A DNA stretch of 49,671 nt. Origin: an uncultured Ruminococcus sp. (GTDB taxonomy: Bacteria; Bacillota; Clostridia; Oscillospirales; Acutalibacteraceae). Both the position numbers and the translations under genes were made by a program. Positions 1 through 8,571 of this stretch are shown one piece after another. Positions within the stretch are counted from its first letter, which is position 1. The number at the start of each line of letters is the position of its first letter. The notes below the pieces were generated by a model. It saw nothing but the letters and a program-made list of their open reading frames with translations. It had not been told where the DNA came from and searched no databases. The DNA lies in contig CACZYF010000015.1 in assembly GCA_902785355.1 (NCBI GenBank), forward strand, positions 1-49,671. Direction: 5' to 3'.

Positions 1-81
1 TGGAAATCCCCTCGCGAGTTCCTTTACCATTTCCTCAATACCAGCGAGGTCATCTTTTCTTGAATTTGTGTAACACATCAT
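1..81 (-). CDS. Partial unidentified ORF running off the left edge
   Basis: Two consecutive ATG codons at 79-81 and 76-78 open a frame with no stop to the window edge (27 codons, starting MMCYTNSRKDDLAGI). An in-frame TAA lies five codons upstream, so the start must be here or at a TTG just before it. It follows yunB by about 35 bp on the same strand. There is no good ribosome binding site and I do not recognise the sequence. It could be the start of a real downstream gene or a chance open frame. Confidence 0.3.
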   Translation of the reverse strand, partial: MMCYTNSRKDDLAGIEEMVKELARGFP

Positions 82-114
82 TGACAAACCAACATTTTAC
101 GCAAAATATTGGGC

Positions 115-765
115 TCAGTAGGAGCCGAGTACCCCGCCGTAGGACGGCACCGAGCCGACAATCACCGTCTGGGCGATCTCGAAGGTCGACGAGGTGCTGA
201 CGGTCTGACGGATACGGAAGGGATTATAGACCAGCAGATCGACGTACACGGTCATCGTGATATGGTGGACGGTCTGGTTCAGCCCCGCCCCCTCGAAGGT
301 GCTCTCGAACTCGCAGGACACGGTCTGTGTACTGTCGACGGGGAGACGCACCTCGGGACCGACGTTGAGCAGAATGACCAGTCCCGTGAAGCTGCCCAGC
401 CGCGTGCTGATCCCCTGCGTGTGCGACAGCTCGTCGATGTATGCCTGCGCTCTCTTCGTCACGGAGGTCTTGACCGCGTTGACCGCAGCGGTATCGGCGC
501 TCAGAGCGGCGACGGATCCGTCATGGAAGCTGATACGGCACAAGCTCTCTCCGATATCGGGATTCTCCGCTAAATAATCGTCGACCGCCAGCGTGACCGC
601 TCTCTCACTGAGGGTCTGCATATCGCGGATGATGATATCTCTGAGCTGGGTTTTTACCGCAAGCTCAAAATAGGTCAGACAAAGAATGATCCCCGCGACC
701 GTCAGAGTGATCAGCTTACGCGCTCTGCGTCGGCGGGGCGTGGGTCGTTTACGGCACAGCATCAT
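115..765 (-). CDS. yunB: Sporulation protein YunB
   Basis: 216 aa. A basic, Arg-rich N-terminus (about residues 4-17) is followed by one transmembrane segment (about 18-36) and an extracytoplasmic domain, the layout of YunB, a sigma-E-dependent protein of the mother cell in Bacillus with a poorly defined role in spore formation. Recognisable family features are YFELAVKTQLRDII just after the membrane segment and the C-terminal stretch LVYNPFRIRQTV. Two adjacent ATGs are possible starts: the second (762) sits 5 nt from a GAGGTG ribosome binding site, the first (765) only 2 nt, so 762 may be the true start. The gene is monocistronic on its upstream side, where a repeat block begins. Confidence 0.85.
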   Translation of the reverse strand: MMLCRKRPTPRRRRARKLITLTVAGIILCLTYFELAVKTQLRDIIIRDMQTLSERAVTLAVDDYLAENPDIGESLCRISFHDGSVAALSADTAAVNAVKTSVTKRAQAYIDELSHTQGISTRLGSFTGLVILLNVGPEVRLPVDSTQTVSCEFESTFEGAGLNQTVHHITMTVYVDLLVYNPFRIRQTVSTSSTFEIAQTVIVGSVPSYGGVLGSY

Positions 766-795
766 ATCACCTCACGGTATCATATGCGCGAGAGG

Positions 796-1089
796 AGGAG
801 AAGTGAGAAGTTAGGAACGGAGAATGGTGAATGGTGAATGGTGAATGGTGAATGGTGAATGGTGATGGGAAAGCCTGACGGCTTTGTTGAACTAAGAAAT
901 AAGAAATAAGAAATAAGAAATAAGAAGTTACGGAAAGCCTGACGGCTTTTGGATTGGTATAACGACTGCTTTTCATACGTCTGCGACTCTTTATCGGGTC
1001 GCAGGCATTACGGTTAAATCCCGTTTTACAAATCAGGTGCGGACAACGTCCGCCCTTCACCATTCACTATTACCCATTCACCATTCACC
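796..1089. repeat. Composite intergenic element A bounded by inverted heptamer arrays
   Basis: Left array 796-865 is ten 7-bp units drifting from AGGAGAA and GTTAGGA to six exact ATGGTGA units. It runs into TGGGAAAGCC with a hairpin AAAGCC/GGCTTT. A second array of five TAAGAAA-type units lies at 893-927, followed by another copy of the AAAGCCTGACGGCTTTT hairpin (933-949). The core ends in the hairpin GTGCGGAC/GTCCGC (1037-1053) and an inverted array of ATTCACC-type units (1055-1089). Open frames across it are low complexity and not credible genes. The same plan recurs at 23534-23779. Confidence 0.8.
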
Positions 1090-1320
1090 AAATAATCGGG
1101 TGCGGGGGATCTCCCCTAAGGGGAGGTGTCGCGAAGCGACAGAGGGGAGCCGTCTCCGGCGAGGAAGCGCCCGCCTTCCACCGTTCTCTGTTCTCCGTTC
1201 TCTGTTCTCCGTTCTCCGAATATTCCTCACTCCTAACCAAGAAAGCGCGCTCTGCGCGCATTTCGTATAGCCATCGCTCGTTGTTGCGCAGCAACAAACT
1301 GAGCGGGCATACAAATCTTT
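1090..1320. repeat. Repeat-rich gene-free block (hairpins plus heptamer array)
   Basis: No gene is seen here. The block holds nested palindromes (CTCCCCTAAGGGGAG near 1112-1126, TGTCGCGAAGCGACA at 1127-1141, a GCGCGC pair near 1245-1260, TGTTGCGCAGCAACA near 1283-1297). At 1178-1239 there is another heptamer array of CCGTTCT/CTGTTCT units degrading to CCTCACT and CCTAACC. From experience the first palindromic block resembles dispersed elements of gut Clostridia; I could not verify this. Confidence 0.65.
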
Positions 1321-1356
1321 TTTACTTTACAGGAAACGAGCAGTTTCTTATAAAGT

Positions 1357-1388
1357 AAAAAAAGCGGCACGCCGCAGCGCACCGCTTT
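1357..1388 (-). terminator. Rho-independent terminator of the CD1247-like gene
   Basis: On the minus strand, an AAAGCGG/CCGCTTT stem with a GC-rich loop ends in a run of seven Ts, 13 bp after the stop codon. A second stem (TTTACTTTA/TAAAGTAAA, about 1320-1360) lies immediately beyond it and could work in either direction. Confidence 0.75.
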
Positions 1389-1400
1389 ACATTCTCTTGA

Positions 1401-1886
1401 TTATTTATCTTCTTCAACTTCCTCAGCGTCGGCTTCGAGCGCCTTGATGTCCTCGTCGAGCTCAGAGAAGTCGAACTCGATCTCCTCACCGCAGTAGGGG
1501 CAGTCAAGCTCGCCCTCGATCAGCGCGTCCTCGTCGACGATCGTGGTCTCGCCGCAGGTAGGACAGGTGACCTCATAGTAGGGCTCGTCGTCATCAAAAT
1601 CGAAGTCATCGTCGTCATCATCATCGTCGTCGTCATCATCATCGTACCACTCGCAGTCCTCGCCGTCACCGTAGAGCTCTTCCTCTACCTCGGCAAGATC
1701 CTCGTCGATCTCGTCGACCTGATCACACACATCATCGATGATATCTTCCATATCGACTACATCGTACGCCATATCCTCCAAGAGGTCGATGATCGCGTTG
1801 ATAACCTTGACCTCGTCCTTGGTCTCGTCGAGCTTGAGTCCCTCAGCCAGTCCGCGGATATACGCAATTCTCTCAGTCAGATTCAT
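1401..1886 (-). CDS. CD1247-like acidic zinc-ribbon protein
   Basis: 161 aa. The N-terminal region (1-75) is helical, starts MNLTERIAYIRGLAEGL and matches the N-terminal domain typical of Clostridial CD1247-type proteins of unknown function. A linker follows with an uninterrupted run of 13 Asp plus more acidic residues (about 80-100). The next segment is a zinc ribbon with two CPxC knuckles (CPTC and CPYC, about 108-132), then a second acidic tail. It is cytosolic and very acidic. The ribosome binding site AAGGAG precedes the ATG. It lies downstream of efp with a short palindromic repeat between them and ends in its own terminator. The molecular role is unknown. Confidence 0.75.
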   Translation of the reverse strand: MNLTERIAYIRGLAEGLKLDETKDEVKVINAIIDLLEDMAYDVVDMEDIIDDVCDQVDEIDEDLAEVEEELYGDGEDCEWYDDDDDDDDDDDDDFDFDDDEPYYEVTCPTCGETTIVDEDALIEGELDCPYCGEEIEFDFSELDEDIKALEADAEEVEEDK

Positions 1887-1912
1887 ACTATTCTCCTTGT
1901 TAAATCGGTTGC

Positions 1913-1945
1913 GATTGCCACGGGGTCAAAGCCCCTCGCAATGAC
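1913..1945. repeat. REP-like palindrome GATTGCC...GCAATGAC (copy 1)
   Basis: GATTGCCACGGGG pairs imperfectly with CCCCTCGCAATGAC around a short loop, and TCGGTTG stands just before it. The same unit occurs at 21592, 32617 and 32664 and, degenerate, at 29358. All lie in short gaps between genes. Confidence 0.75.
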
Positions 1946-1958
1946 GATTTGTATATTC

Positions 1959-2516
1959 TTATGCTCTGCCCAGATACTCGCCGGTACGGGTGTCGATCTG
2001 GATCATCTCGCCTTCCTCGATGAAGAGCGGAACCTTGATCTCGGCGCCGGTCTCGAGGGTAGCGGGCTTGGTCGCGTTGGTCGCGGTGTTGCCCGCGAAG
2101 CCGGGGTCGGTCTGGGTGACCTTCAGCTCAACGAAGTTGGGCGGCTCTACGCCGAATACATTGCCCTTGTAGGACAGGACCTTGCAGACCATGTTCTCTT
2201 TGACGAACTTGAAGTTATCGCCGAGGATAGAAGCGTTGATCGGGATCTGCTCCCATGTCTCGGTATCCATGAAGTAGTACAAATCGCCGTCATTGTAGCT
2301 GTACTCCATATCCTTGCGATCGATGAACGCGGTGGGGTACTTGTCGTTGGGGTTGAAGGTCTTTTCAACCACGGCACCGGTAATGACGTTGCGAATCTTA
2401 GTTCTTACGAAAGCGGCACCCTTACCGGGCTTTACATGCTGGAATTCGATGATGGAAACAACCTGTCCATCCATCTCAAAGGTTACGCCGTTTCTGAAAT
2501 CGCCGGCAGAAATCAT
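1959..2516 (-). CDS. efp: Elongation factor P
   Basis: 185 aa from the chosen ATG. EF-P binds the ribosome between the P and E sites and relieves stalling at polyproline. The three beta-barrel domains are intact. Domain I carries the tip loop KPGKGAA, with Lys32 the expected modified residue (5-aminopentanol in Bacillus). The C-terminal signature ([19 protein letters not shown], about 157-175) is present. An upstream in-frame ATG two codons earlier sits only 2 nt from AGGAGG, while the chosen start sits 8 nt from it, so MISAGDF is the N-terminus. A strong sigma-A promoter lies 57 bp upstream. Confidence 0.96.
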   Translation of the reverse strand: MISAGDFRNGVTFEMDGQVVSIIEFQHVKPGKGAAFVRTKIRNVITGAVVEKTFNPNDKYPTAFIDRKDMEYSYNDGDLYYFMDTETWEQIPINASILGDNFKFVKENMVCKVLSYKGNVFGVEPPNFVELKVTQTDPGFAGNTATNATKPATLETGAEIKVPLFIEEGEMIQIDTRTGEYLGRA

Positions 2517-2572
2517 ATACATTTCCTCCTAGTAATTAAGTTTCAAGTGCCAAACAGCACTTTATCTCTAGT

Positions 2573-2601
2573 ATTATACAGGGATTATCGGGAAAAATCA
2601 A
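2573..2601 (-). promoter_or_regulatory. Sigma-A promoter for efp
   Basis: On the minus strand: -35 TTGATT (2596-2601), 17-bp spacer, -10 TATAAT (2573-2578). The short leader has a small hairpin (AAGTGC/GCACTT, about 2544-2561) before the ribosome binding site. Confidence 0.75.
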
Positions 2602-2630
2602 TACTTTCAAAGAATAATAATCCACTGAAA

Positions 2631-3695
2631 TCAGATAATTGTCAATTCTTTCGGGATTTCGGCGAGGTCGACCGCCTCATCCCCCTTGACGAGGAACATA
2701 TCCTCGATCCTCACGCCGAAGCGGCCGGGCAGATAGATACCGGGCTCGTCGGTGATGACCATGCCGTCCGAAAGGATCGTCCCGCATCTGCCGCTGACAG
2801 CGGGGGCTTCATGGATCTCCAGCCCTACGCCGTGACCCGTGCTGTGTCCGAAGTAATCGCCGTAGCCGCACATCGCGATGTGGTCGCGGGCGGCGGCGTC
2901 AACCTCCGCAGCGGGTACGCCCGCTCTGATCGCCCGCTGCGCCTTCTTATGCGCTTCGAGCACGGTCTCATAGATCATCCGCATCTCGTCGCTCGCGTGA
3001 CCGACCGCGACGGTACGGGTCATATCGCTGTGGTAACCGTCGTAGACGGCGCCGATATCGAAGGTGAAGAAGTCGCCATCCCTGACGACCCTCTCCCCCG
3101 GTACGCCGTGCGGAAGCGAGGTATTCGCGCCGGTGATGCAGATCAGGTCGAACGCGACCCGCTCGCCGCCGTAGACATGGATCAGATGCTCGAGCTCCAC
3201 GGCGATTTCGCGCTCGGTCACACCGGGACGTAGGAGATTCAGCACCTCAGTGTAAGCGCGCTCGGTGATCCGCTGGGCGGTGATGATCTTCTCGATCTCG
3301 TCGGGCGTTTTGACCATGCGTATCTCACTGAGCTTCTCGGACAATCCGCCCGCAATCACCTGAGCCGAAAGCGCCTCGTCGAGCTGTCGAAACACCGCGA
3401 GGGTGATCGAATCATCCTCGATCAGAATGGTCTTAATATTCTCTGATGGAATTATATTATTGATATTCTCCGTCATCCGCTGCATCCGCATGACCTCGAT
3501 CGGCGGCTGCACCGACTTCTGCGCCGCCTCAAAGTAACGGAAGTCGAGCAGTAGGATCGCGCGGGTCTTGGTAACTAATACCGCACCCGCGGAGGAGGTA
3601 AAGCCGCTGAGATAACGGCGGTTGACGTCGCTCGTGATCAGCGCGGCGGAGGTTTCATCAGGCAGAAACGCCTGTACTCTCTCTACAGCTGTCAT
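2631..3695 (-). CDS. Xaa-Pro peptidase, family M24 (aminopeptidase P / prolidase-like)
   Basis: 354 aa, the usual size for Firmicute short aminopeptidase P/PepQ proteins. It is expected to remove or cleave next to proline in peptides, using two divalent metals in the cytosol. An N-terminal creatinase-like domain (1-130) precedes the pita-bread catalytic domain (about 135-354). All five metal ligands are visible: Asp213 and Asp224 (DIGAVYDGYHSD), His288 (HSTGHGVG), Glu317 (DEPGIY) and Glu331 (RIEDMF). The start codon follows the stop of the lipoprotein gene by 5 bp with no strong ribosome binding site, suggesting translational coupling. The sequence alone does not separate aminopeptidase from dipeptidase activity. 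Confidence 0.92.
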   Translation of the reverse strand: MTAVERVQAFLPDETSAALITSDVNRRYLSGFTSSAGAVLVTKTRAILLLDFRYFEAAQKSVQPPIEVMRMQRMTENINNIIPSENIKTILIEDDSITLAVFRQLDEALSAQVIAGGLSEKLSEIRMVKTPDEIEKIITAQRITERAYTEVLNLLRPGVTEREIAVELEHLIHVYGGERVAFDLICITGANTSLPHGVPGERVVRDGDFFTFDIGAVYDGYHSDMTRTVAVGHASDEMRMIYETVLEAHKKAQRAIRAGVPAAEVDAAARDHIAMCGYGDYFGHSTGHGVGLEIHEAPAVSGRCGTILSDGMVITDEPGIYLPGRFGVRIEDMFLVKGDEAVDLAEIPKELTII

Positions 3696-3700
3696 ACGTC

Positions 3701-4273
3701 TTACGCGATATCATAGTCGATCGACTTGATCTTCAGGTCGTCGTCGTAGGTGATGCGGGTATGGTAGCCGTCCTGGGAATAATGGTCGGATACAAGCTCA
3801 TGACCCTCGCGGTCGAGCAAAAACGGGAAATAACAGGACGGGTCGGCGTACTGCACCTTTGCGATCGGATCGCCGACCTGAAGCTTATCAAAATAAGCGC
3901 GGGTAAGCACGGTATAACGGAGCGACTCGAGCTTTGAGCGCTCGATCCAATTCGCGTCCTTATCAAAGTACAGCACGAGTATCTGATTCTCACCGACATA
4001 GACGGTATGATAGCCGTCGTCATCCTGTCTCAGACAGGTGATCGCGTACTTCTTGTTCACATCGTTGATATCCCTGCTGGACGCCATCAGGTTATAGATC
4101 TCGACGAGCTGAGCGTCCTTGTAATTCTCCTCCGCGAGCTCGTACATGCTACGGGCGGGATCGGACAGCGCCGCGGGAAAGCCGGGAGCGTTCTGAGAAC
4201 AGCCGCAAAGGCATACGCAGAGCAAGAGCGTCACACCCAGTAAAAAAGCGGGTAGTGCGATAGATTTTTTCAT
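3701..4273 (-). CDS. Putative lipoprotein of unknown function
   Basis: 190 aa from an ATG preceded by GAGGTG at 6 nt; the frame is open further upstream, but that part lacks a ribosome binding site and a plausible N-terminus. The N-terminus MKKSIALPAFLLGVTLLL with a lipobox ending LCGC (Cys about 24) marks a type II signal peptide, so the protein should be anchored to the outer face of the membrane. The mature part is hydrophilic with several Tyr/Asp-rich segments and no catalytic motif I recognise. It overlaps the expression unit of the M24 peptidase downstream, which hints at a link but proves none. Confidence 0.7.
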   Translation of the reverse strand: MKKSIALPAFLLGVTLLLCVCLCGCSQNAPGFPAALSDPARSMYELAEENYKDAQLVEIYNLMASSRDINDVNKKYAITCLRQDDDGYHTVYVGENQILVLYFDKDANWIERSKLESLRYTVLTRAYFDKLQVGDPIAKVQYADPSCYFPFLLDREGHELVSDHYSQDGYHTRITYDDDLKIKSIDYDIA

Positions 4274-4382
4274 AGCTGACACCTCGATTGGGTTACTCCG
4301 GTTTAATCGGTATCGGTCAAGGAACTGAACACGCTTGCCTGTAACCGTTTCGTTGATGGAAACGCGCGGTTTCCAATAAAGC

Positions 4383-4409
4383 AAAAAACGGACAGGAGAC
4401 CTGTCCGTT
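4383..4409 (-). terminator. Terminator of rpsU
   Basis: A 10-bp perfect stem (AACGGACAGG/CCTGTCCGTT) with a 3-nt loop is followed on the minus strand by six Ts, 10 bp after the rpsU stop. Confidence 0.88.
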
Positions 4410-4419
4410 CATTTGTTGA

Positions 4420-4596
4420 TTATCTGTACTTGCGCTTGCGAGCAGCCTCGGACTTCTTTTTACGCTTTACAGAAGGCTTCTCGTAAGCCTCTCTCTTACG
4501 AACCTCAGCGATGACGCCGGCGCGTGCGCACTGCTTCTTGAAGCGGCGCAGAGCACTTTCCAAAGATTCGTTTTCTTTGAGTCTTACTTCTGACAT
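4420..4596 (-). CDS. rpsU: 30S ribosomal protein S21
   Basis: 58 aa, normal for S21, a small-subunit protein near the anti-Shine-Dalgarno region of 16S rRNA. The sequence starts [19 protein letters not shown] and ends in the expected Arg/Lys-rich tail ([15 protein letters not shown]). The frame is open upstream, but the chosen ATG has GGGAGGG at 6 nt and gives the family-length protein. It is a single-gene transcript: a consensus promoter upstream and a strong terminator downstream. It is not beside yqeY or dnaG here. Confidence 0.96.
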   Translation of the reverse strand: MSEVRLKENESLESALRRFKKQCARAGVIAEVRKREAYEKPSVKRKKKSEAARKRKYR

Positions 4597-4650
4597 GTAT
4601 TTCCCTCCCATCCGCCATAAGGCAGGGGTAATTCGCATATAGCAACATTG

Positions 4651-4679
4651 ATTATACATTAATGTTCCCGAAGTGTCAA
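4651..4679 (-). promoter_or_regulatory. Sigma-A promoter for rpsU
   Basis: On the minus strand: -35 TTGACA (4674-4679), 17-bp spacer, -10 TATAAT (4651-4656), both perfect consensus. The leader to the start codon is about 50 nt. Confidence 0.88.
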
Positions 4680-4783
4680 GGGTTAACGCCCAATTTGTAG
4701 GAATTTGACAAATTCGAGTACAAAATTTTTACATATTGGCGAATATACGAGCTAAGGTTATACAAATCATCCGGCGTCGCCGA

Positions 4784-5566
4784 TCAATCTCCTTGGTCGA
4801 TCATTTGCCAGTAGCCCGCAGTATCGTGCTCAAAGCGCTCGCCGTAGGCGTCATACCATTTTTGCGATAAAAAAGGCATGGGCGTATGCGGCGGCAGCTG
4901 ACGCGCCAGACGGTCGATGTTATCGCACAGGTAGAGGGCGATACGCTGCCGCTGTTCATCCATCGAGATCTCGGGATCATAGGCGATCGGCTTCCCGACA
5001 GAGATCACGGCGTTTTTCTTTTCAACATAGACCGGATAGAAATTGATCCGTTTACCGGATCTGCGGTAGTACAGGCGTGCAAAGTCGATAAAGCCGACCT
5101 GCAGACGGTTGATATACTCGGTATATCGCTCTGAGGATTCGGCGAAGATCACCAGGCTTTCGCCGTCGTTGAGAGCTTTTATACTCTGCTTAAAGGTAGA
5201 GATGAGATTACTGTCGTGGTAAACAGGGATCACGGGTTCATACTTCAAAAGCTCGGGCAGCGCTATGGAAATGACCTTTGACAAGAATCTGTAAAAGCCC
5301 TTGAAGCGCCTGCTATCCCCCACCAGGATATCATGAAAAGCATAGTTGACCGCCTTTTTACGATCCATCGCGTAGCTTAAGGTCCATGTTTTGTGCCTGA
5401 CGTGAAAATCAAGCGTCATCAACACAGGTCCGCGAATTCCGGAATGATTGCAGACAAACACAGCCGGTTCATTATCAAACGGTATTTCAAATACCGTTTT
5501 CGCTTTCGGAAAAACCATTCTCGCGATGGCGTGCATGATTTTGTTGTAGACTTGTCCGAATTTCAT
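4784..5566 (-). CDS. PlsC-like acyltransferase family protein
   Basis: 260 aa from an ATG preceded by AAGG at 6 nt. It resembles the lysophospholipid acyltransferase (PlsC) superfamily, membrane-associated enzymes that move fatty acyl groups onto glycerophosphate lipids. The supporting features are NHSGIRGP (about 40-47), in the place of the catalytic NHxxxxD box, and FAESSERY (about 141-148), in the place of the FPEGxR box. The usual Asp of the first box is not obvious, so activity is uncertain. Downstream of leuS and its terminator, it is probably transcribed separately. Confidence 0.65.
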   Translation of the reverse strand: MKFGQVYNKIMHAIARMVFPKAKTVFEIPFDNEPAVFVCNHSGIRGPVLMTLDFHVRHKTWTLSYAMDRKKAVNYAFHDILVGDSRRFKGFYRFLSKVISIALPELLKYEPVIPVYHDSNLISTFKQSIKALNDGESLVIFAESSERYTEYINRLQVGFIDFARLYYRRSGKRINFYPVYVEKKNAVISVGKPIAYDPEISMDEQRQRIALYLCDNIDRLARQLPPHTPMPFLSQKWYDAYGERFEHDTAGYWQMIDQGD

Positions 5567-5596
5567 TCCAAACCTTCCCTTCCTATACGATACGCA

Positions 5597-5629
5597 CAAA
5601 ACCAAGCAGCCTGAAGACTGCTTGGCTTT
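5597..5629 (-). terminator. Terminator of leuS
   Basis: On the minus strand an AAGCCAAGCAG/CTGCTTGGTT stem with a short loop ends in TTTTG, about 14 bp after the leuS stop. Confidence 0.75.
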
Positions 5630-5642
5630 GAATCATACTGCG

Positions 5643-8057
5643 TCAGGGCTTGACGACGATATTGACGAGGCGACCCTTGATATAGATCTCCTTGACGATA
5701 TTCATGCCGCTGATCACCTCGGCGACCTTCGGCTCCGCCTTCGCGAGCTCCAGCACCTCAGCCTGCTCGGCGTCGGCGGCGATATTCAGCTTCGCCTTGA
5801 TCTTGCCGTTGACCTGCGCGACGATCTCGATGGTATCGTCGACGCACTTCGCCTCATCATACTCCGGCCACTTTGCCTCGGCGACGATGCCCTCGCCCAG
5901 CGCCTTCGCCTCCCAGACCTCCTCGGTCACGTGGGGCGCAAACGGATTGAGCAGGATTGCGAAGATCCCCAGCTCCTTCTTCGTGACCTTACCGGTCGCG
6001 TAGATACTGTTGATCAGCGCCATCAGCGCGGCGATCGCGGTATTGAACTTGATATTCTCGATGTCGTTACCGACCTTCTTGATGGTTTTGTGGAACTCCT
6101 TCTCGAGCTCGGGACGGATGAAGTCGTCTTCGGTCATGAACTCCTGCATATTCCAGAAGCGCTCGATGAACTTGCGGCAGCCGCGGACGGAGTTGGTGCT
6201 CCAGGGAGCCGCCTTCTCAAAGTCGCCGATGAACATCTCGTACATACGCAGGGTATCCGCGCCGTACTCGTTGACGATATCGTCAGGGTTGACGACGTTG
6301 CCGCGGGACTTGGACATTTTCTCGCCGTTCGCGCCGAGGATCATACCGTGGGAGGTACGCTTCGCATAGGGCTCCTTGGTCGGGACGACGCCGATATCAT
6401 AGAGGAACTTATGCCAGAAGCGGGAGTACAGCAGGTGGAGGGTGGTATGCTCCATACCGCCGTTGTACCAGTCGACCTGATGCCAGTAGTCGAGGGCTTC
6501 CTTAGAGGCGAGCGCCTCGCTGTTGTGGGGATCCATATAACGCAGATAATACCACGACGAGCCCGCCCACTGGGGCATGGTATCCGTCTCGCGGTAAGCC
6601 TTGCCGCCGCAGCACGGACAGATCGTCTCGACCCACTCGGTCATGTTGGCGAGGGGGCTCTCGCCGGTATCGGTCGGCTCATAGCTTTCGACCATCGGGA
6701 GCTTTAAGGGAAGCTCGCTCTCGGGGATCGGGACATAGCCGCACTTGTCGCACTTGACGATCGGGATCGGCTCGCCCCAGTAGCGCTGGCGGGAGAATAC
6801 CCAGTCGCGCAGCTTGAAGTTGACCTTCTGATGACCGATGCCCTTCTCGGTAAGTACTTCGATGATCTTCTTCTTCGCGTCCTCAACGCTCAGACCGTCG
6901 AGGATATCGGAGTTGACCATGATGCCGGTCGCGCAGTCGGTGAACGCCTCCTTCTGAACGTCCTCGCCGCCCTTGACGACCTCGATGATCGGCAGATCGA
7001 ATTTCTTTGCGAACTCCCAGTCGCGGGTATCATGAGCGGGGACTGCCATGATCGCGCCGGTACCGTAGGAGATCAGAACGTAATCGGAGATGAAGATCGG
7101 GATCTCGCGGCCGTTGACGGGATTGATCGCGGTCACGCCCTCGAGGCGCACGCCGGTCTTGTCCTTGTTGATCTCGGTACGCTCAAAGTCGCTCTTCTTC
7201 GCGGACTCCGCCTGATAGGCTCTGACGGCGTCCATATTGCTAAGCTTATCCGCCCACTTCTCGATGTAGGGATGCTCGGGGGATACGACCATGTAGGTCG
7301 CGCCGTAGAGGGTATCGGGGCGGGTGGTATAAACGGTCAGCTTATCGCCGGCGGTGGTGTCGAACTCCACCTCGGCGCCGTAGCTGCGTCCGATCCAGTT
7401 CTTCTGCTGGAGCTTGACGCGCTCGGGGTAATCGACCAGCTCCAAATCGTCGATCAGGCGGTCGGCGTACTTGGTGATACGCAGCATCCACTGGCTCTTG
7501 ACCCTGCGGACGACCTCGCTGCCGCAGCGCTCGCACACGCCGTTGACGACCTCTTCGTTCGCCAAAACGCACTTACAGGAGGTACACCAGTTGACGGACA
7601 TCTCCTTCTTGTACGCTAAATCATGCTTGAACAGCTGGAGGAAGATCCACTGGGTCCACTTGTAGTAGTCGGGGTCGGTGGTATTGATCTCGCGGCTCCA
7701 GTCGAAGGAGATACCCAAGGACTGAATCTGCTTCTTGAAGCGGGCGATGTTATCCGCCGTGACCTTCTCGGGATGGATATGGTTCTTGATGGCGTAGTTC
7801 TCGGTGGGCAGGCCGAAGGCGTCCCAGCCGATGGGATACAGCACGTTGTAGCCCTGTAAGCGGCGCTTACGCGACACGGTATCGAGGGCGGTGTACGGAC
7901 GGGGATGTCCGACGTGCAGACCCTGACCAGAGGGGTACGGGAACTCGATCAGGGAAAAGAACTTCGGCTTATCCGAATTGGTCTCGGCATGGAAAACGCC
8001 CTTATCCTCCCAGATCTTCTGCCATTTAGGCTCGACAGCCTTGTGATTATACTTCAT
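5643..8057 (-). CDS. leuS: Leucine--tRNA ligase
   Basis: 804 aa class I synthetase that charges tRNA-Leu. The HIGH-type box is HVGH in [16 protein letters not shown] (about residues 40-55) and the KMSKS loop is [10 protein letters not shown] (about 568-577). A zinc-binding insert with CTSCKC...CERCG is visible around 150-175 and a second Cys pair (CDKCG, CPCC) around 430-480. The CP1 editing domain ([14 protein letters not shown]) is present. The start was set at an ATG 8 nt from GGAGG; upstream in-frame codons have no ribosome binding site. The 117-bp gap to rsfS is too short for a T-box leader and shows none. Confidence 0.97.
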   Translation of the reverse strand: MKYNHKAVEPKWQKIWEDKGVFHAETNSDKPKFFSLIEFPYPSGQGLHVGHPRPYTALDTVSRKRRLQGYNVLYPIGWDAFGLPTENYAIKNHIHPEKVTADNIARFKKQIQSLGISFDWSREINTTDPDYYKWTQWIFLQLFKHDLAYKKEMSVNWCTSCKCVLANEEVVNGVCERCGSEVVRRVKSQWMLRITKYADRLIDDLELVDYPERVKLQQKNWIGRSYGAEVEFDTTAGDKLTVYTTRPDTLYGATYMVVSPEHPYIEKWADKLSNMDAVRAYQAESAKKSDFERTEINKDKTGVRLEGVTAINPVNGREIPIFISDYVLISYGTGAIMAVPAHDTRDWEFAKKFDLPIIEVVKGGEDVQKEAFTDCATGIMVNSDILDGLSVEDAKKKIIEVLTEKGIGHQKVNFKLRDWVFSRQRYWGEPIPIVKCDKCGYVPIPESELPLKLPMVESYEPTDTGESPLANMTEWVETICPCCGGKAYRETDTMPQWAGSSWYYLRYMDPHNSEALASKEALDYWHQVDWYNGGMEHTTLHLLYSRFWHKFLYDIGVVPTKEPYAKRTSHGMILGANGEKMSKSRGNVVNPDDIVNEYGADTLRMYEMFIGDFEKAAPWSTNSVRGCRKFIERFWNMQEFMTEDDFIRPELEKEFHKTIKKVGNDIENIKFNTAIAALMALINSIYATGKVTKKELGIFAILLNPFAPHVTEEVWEAKALGEGIVAEAKWPEYDEAKCVDDTIEIVAQVNGKIKAKLNIAADAEQAEVLELAKAEPKVAEVISGMNIVKEIYIKGRLVNIVVKP

Positions 8058-8174
8058 GTTATATACCTCCAAGCGGACGCGCGCGTCATTATTCACCATA
8101 CTACGGTGTCGGCGCTTGTCATTTGTTTAATCTATCACTGCAAGCAGCGTGTCATAATGAGAAAGGGAGCCTGT

Positions 8175-8531
8175 TTACTCGGTTATGACGTCCGAGATAT
8201 CGACGACCTCGCCGTCCTCCCAGAGGCGGTCGAGATCATAGTACTGGCGGCTCTCCTCGTTGAACACATGGACGATGACGTCCACATAGTCGAGCAGGAT
8301 CCAGGTATCGGAGCGGTGTCCCTCGATATGGCTGACGGACACGCCCTGCTCGTCCATCTCATACTCCACATAGTCGGCGAGCGACTTGACGTGGGTCGAG
8401 GAGGTACCGGTGGCGATCACCATATAGTCGGCAAGAGAGGAGATGTCCGCGATCTTCAGCACACGGACGTCCATTCCCTTGCGGGCGTCTAAAATCTTTG
8501 CGATAGCTTTTGCTTCCTGTAATGAATCCAT
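8175..8531 (-). CDS. rsfS: Ribosomal silencing factor RsfS
   Basis: 118 aa, the normal RsfS/DUF143 length. RsfS binds ribosomal protein L14 and blocks subunit joining when nutrients are low. Family motifs visible are ADYMVIATGTSSTHVKSLAD (about 34-53), EGHRSDTWILLDYVDVIVHV (about 69-88) and the C-terminal YYDLDRLW. GAGG lies 6 nt before the ATG. It stands in the common order nadD-yqeK-rsfS, but a 115-bp heptamer-rich gap separates it from yqeK. Confidence 0.95.
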   Translation of the reverse strand: MDSLQEAKAIAKILDARKGMDVRVLKIADISSLADYMVIATGTSSTHVKSLADYVEYEMDEQGVSVSHIEGHRSDTWILLDYVDVIVHVFNEESRQYYDLDRLWEDGEVVDISDVITE

Positions 8532-8571
8532 AGTTTACCTCTTTTTGGCGAATGGTCAACGGTTAACTCTT

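Noticed and set aside
796-865. Heptamer arrays considered as CRISPR
   Set aside because: Units are 7 bp with no spacers; there are no 25-40-bp repeats and no cas genes.
767-1063. 98-codon minus-strand open frame upstream of yunB
   Set aside because: Encoded by the heptamer arrays and hairpins of element A; the repeated HHSPFTI-like residues simply reflect the repeat.
1941-3233. 430-codon plus-strand open frame
   Set aside because: It lies antisense to efp and the M24 peptidase, both strongly supported, and its composition is that of a reverse-frame shadow.
5622-6707. 361-codon plus-strand open frame
   Set aside because: Antisense to leuS; Leu/Asp/Arg-rich shadow with no ribosome binding site.
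8058-8174. T-box riboswitch upstream of leuS
   Set aside because: Only 117 bp lie between rsfS and leuS, with no T-box core or terminator pairing.
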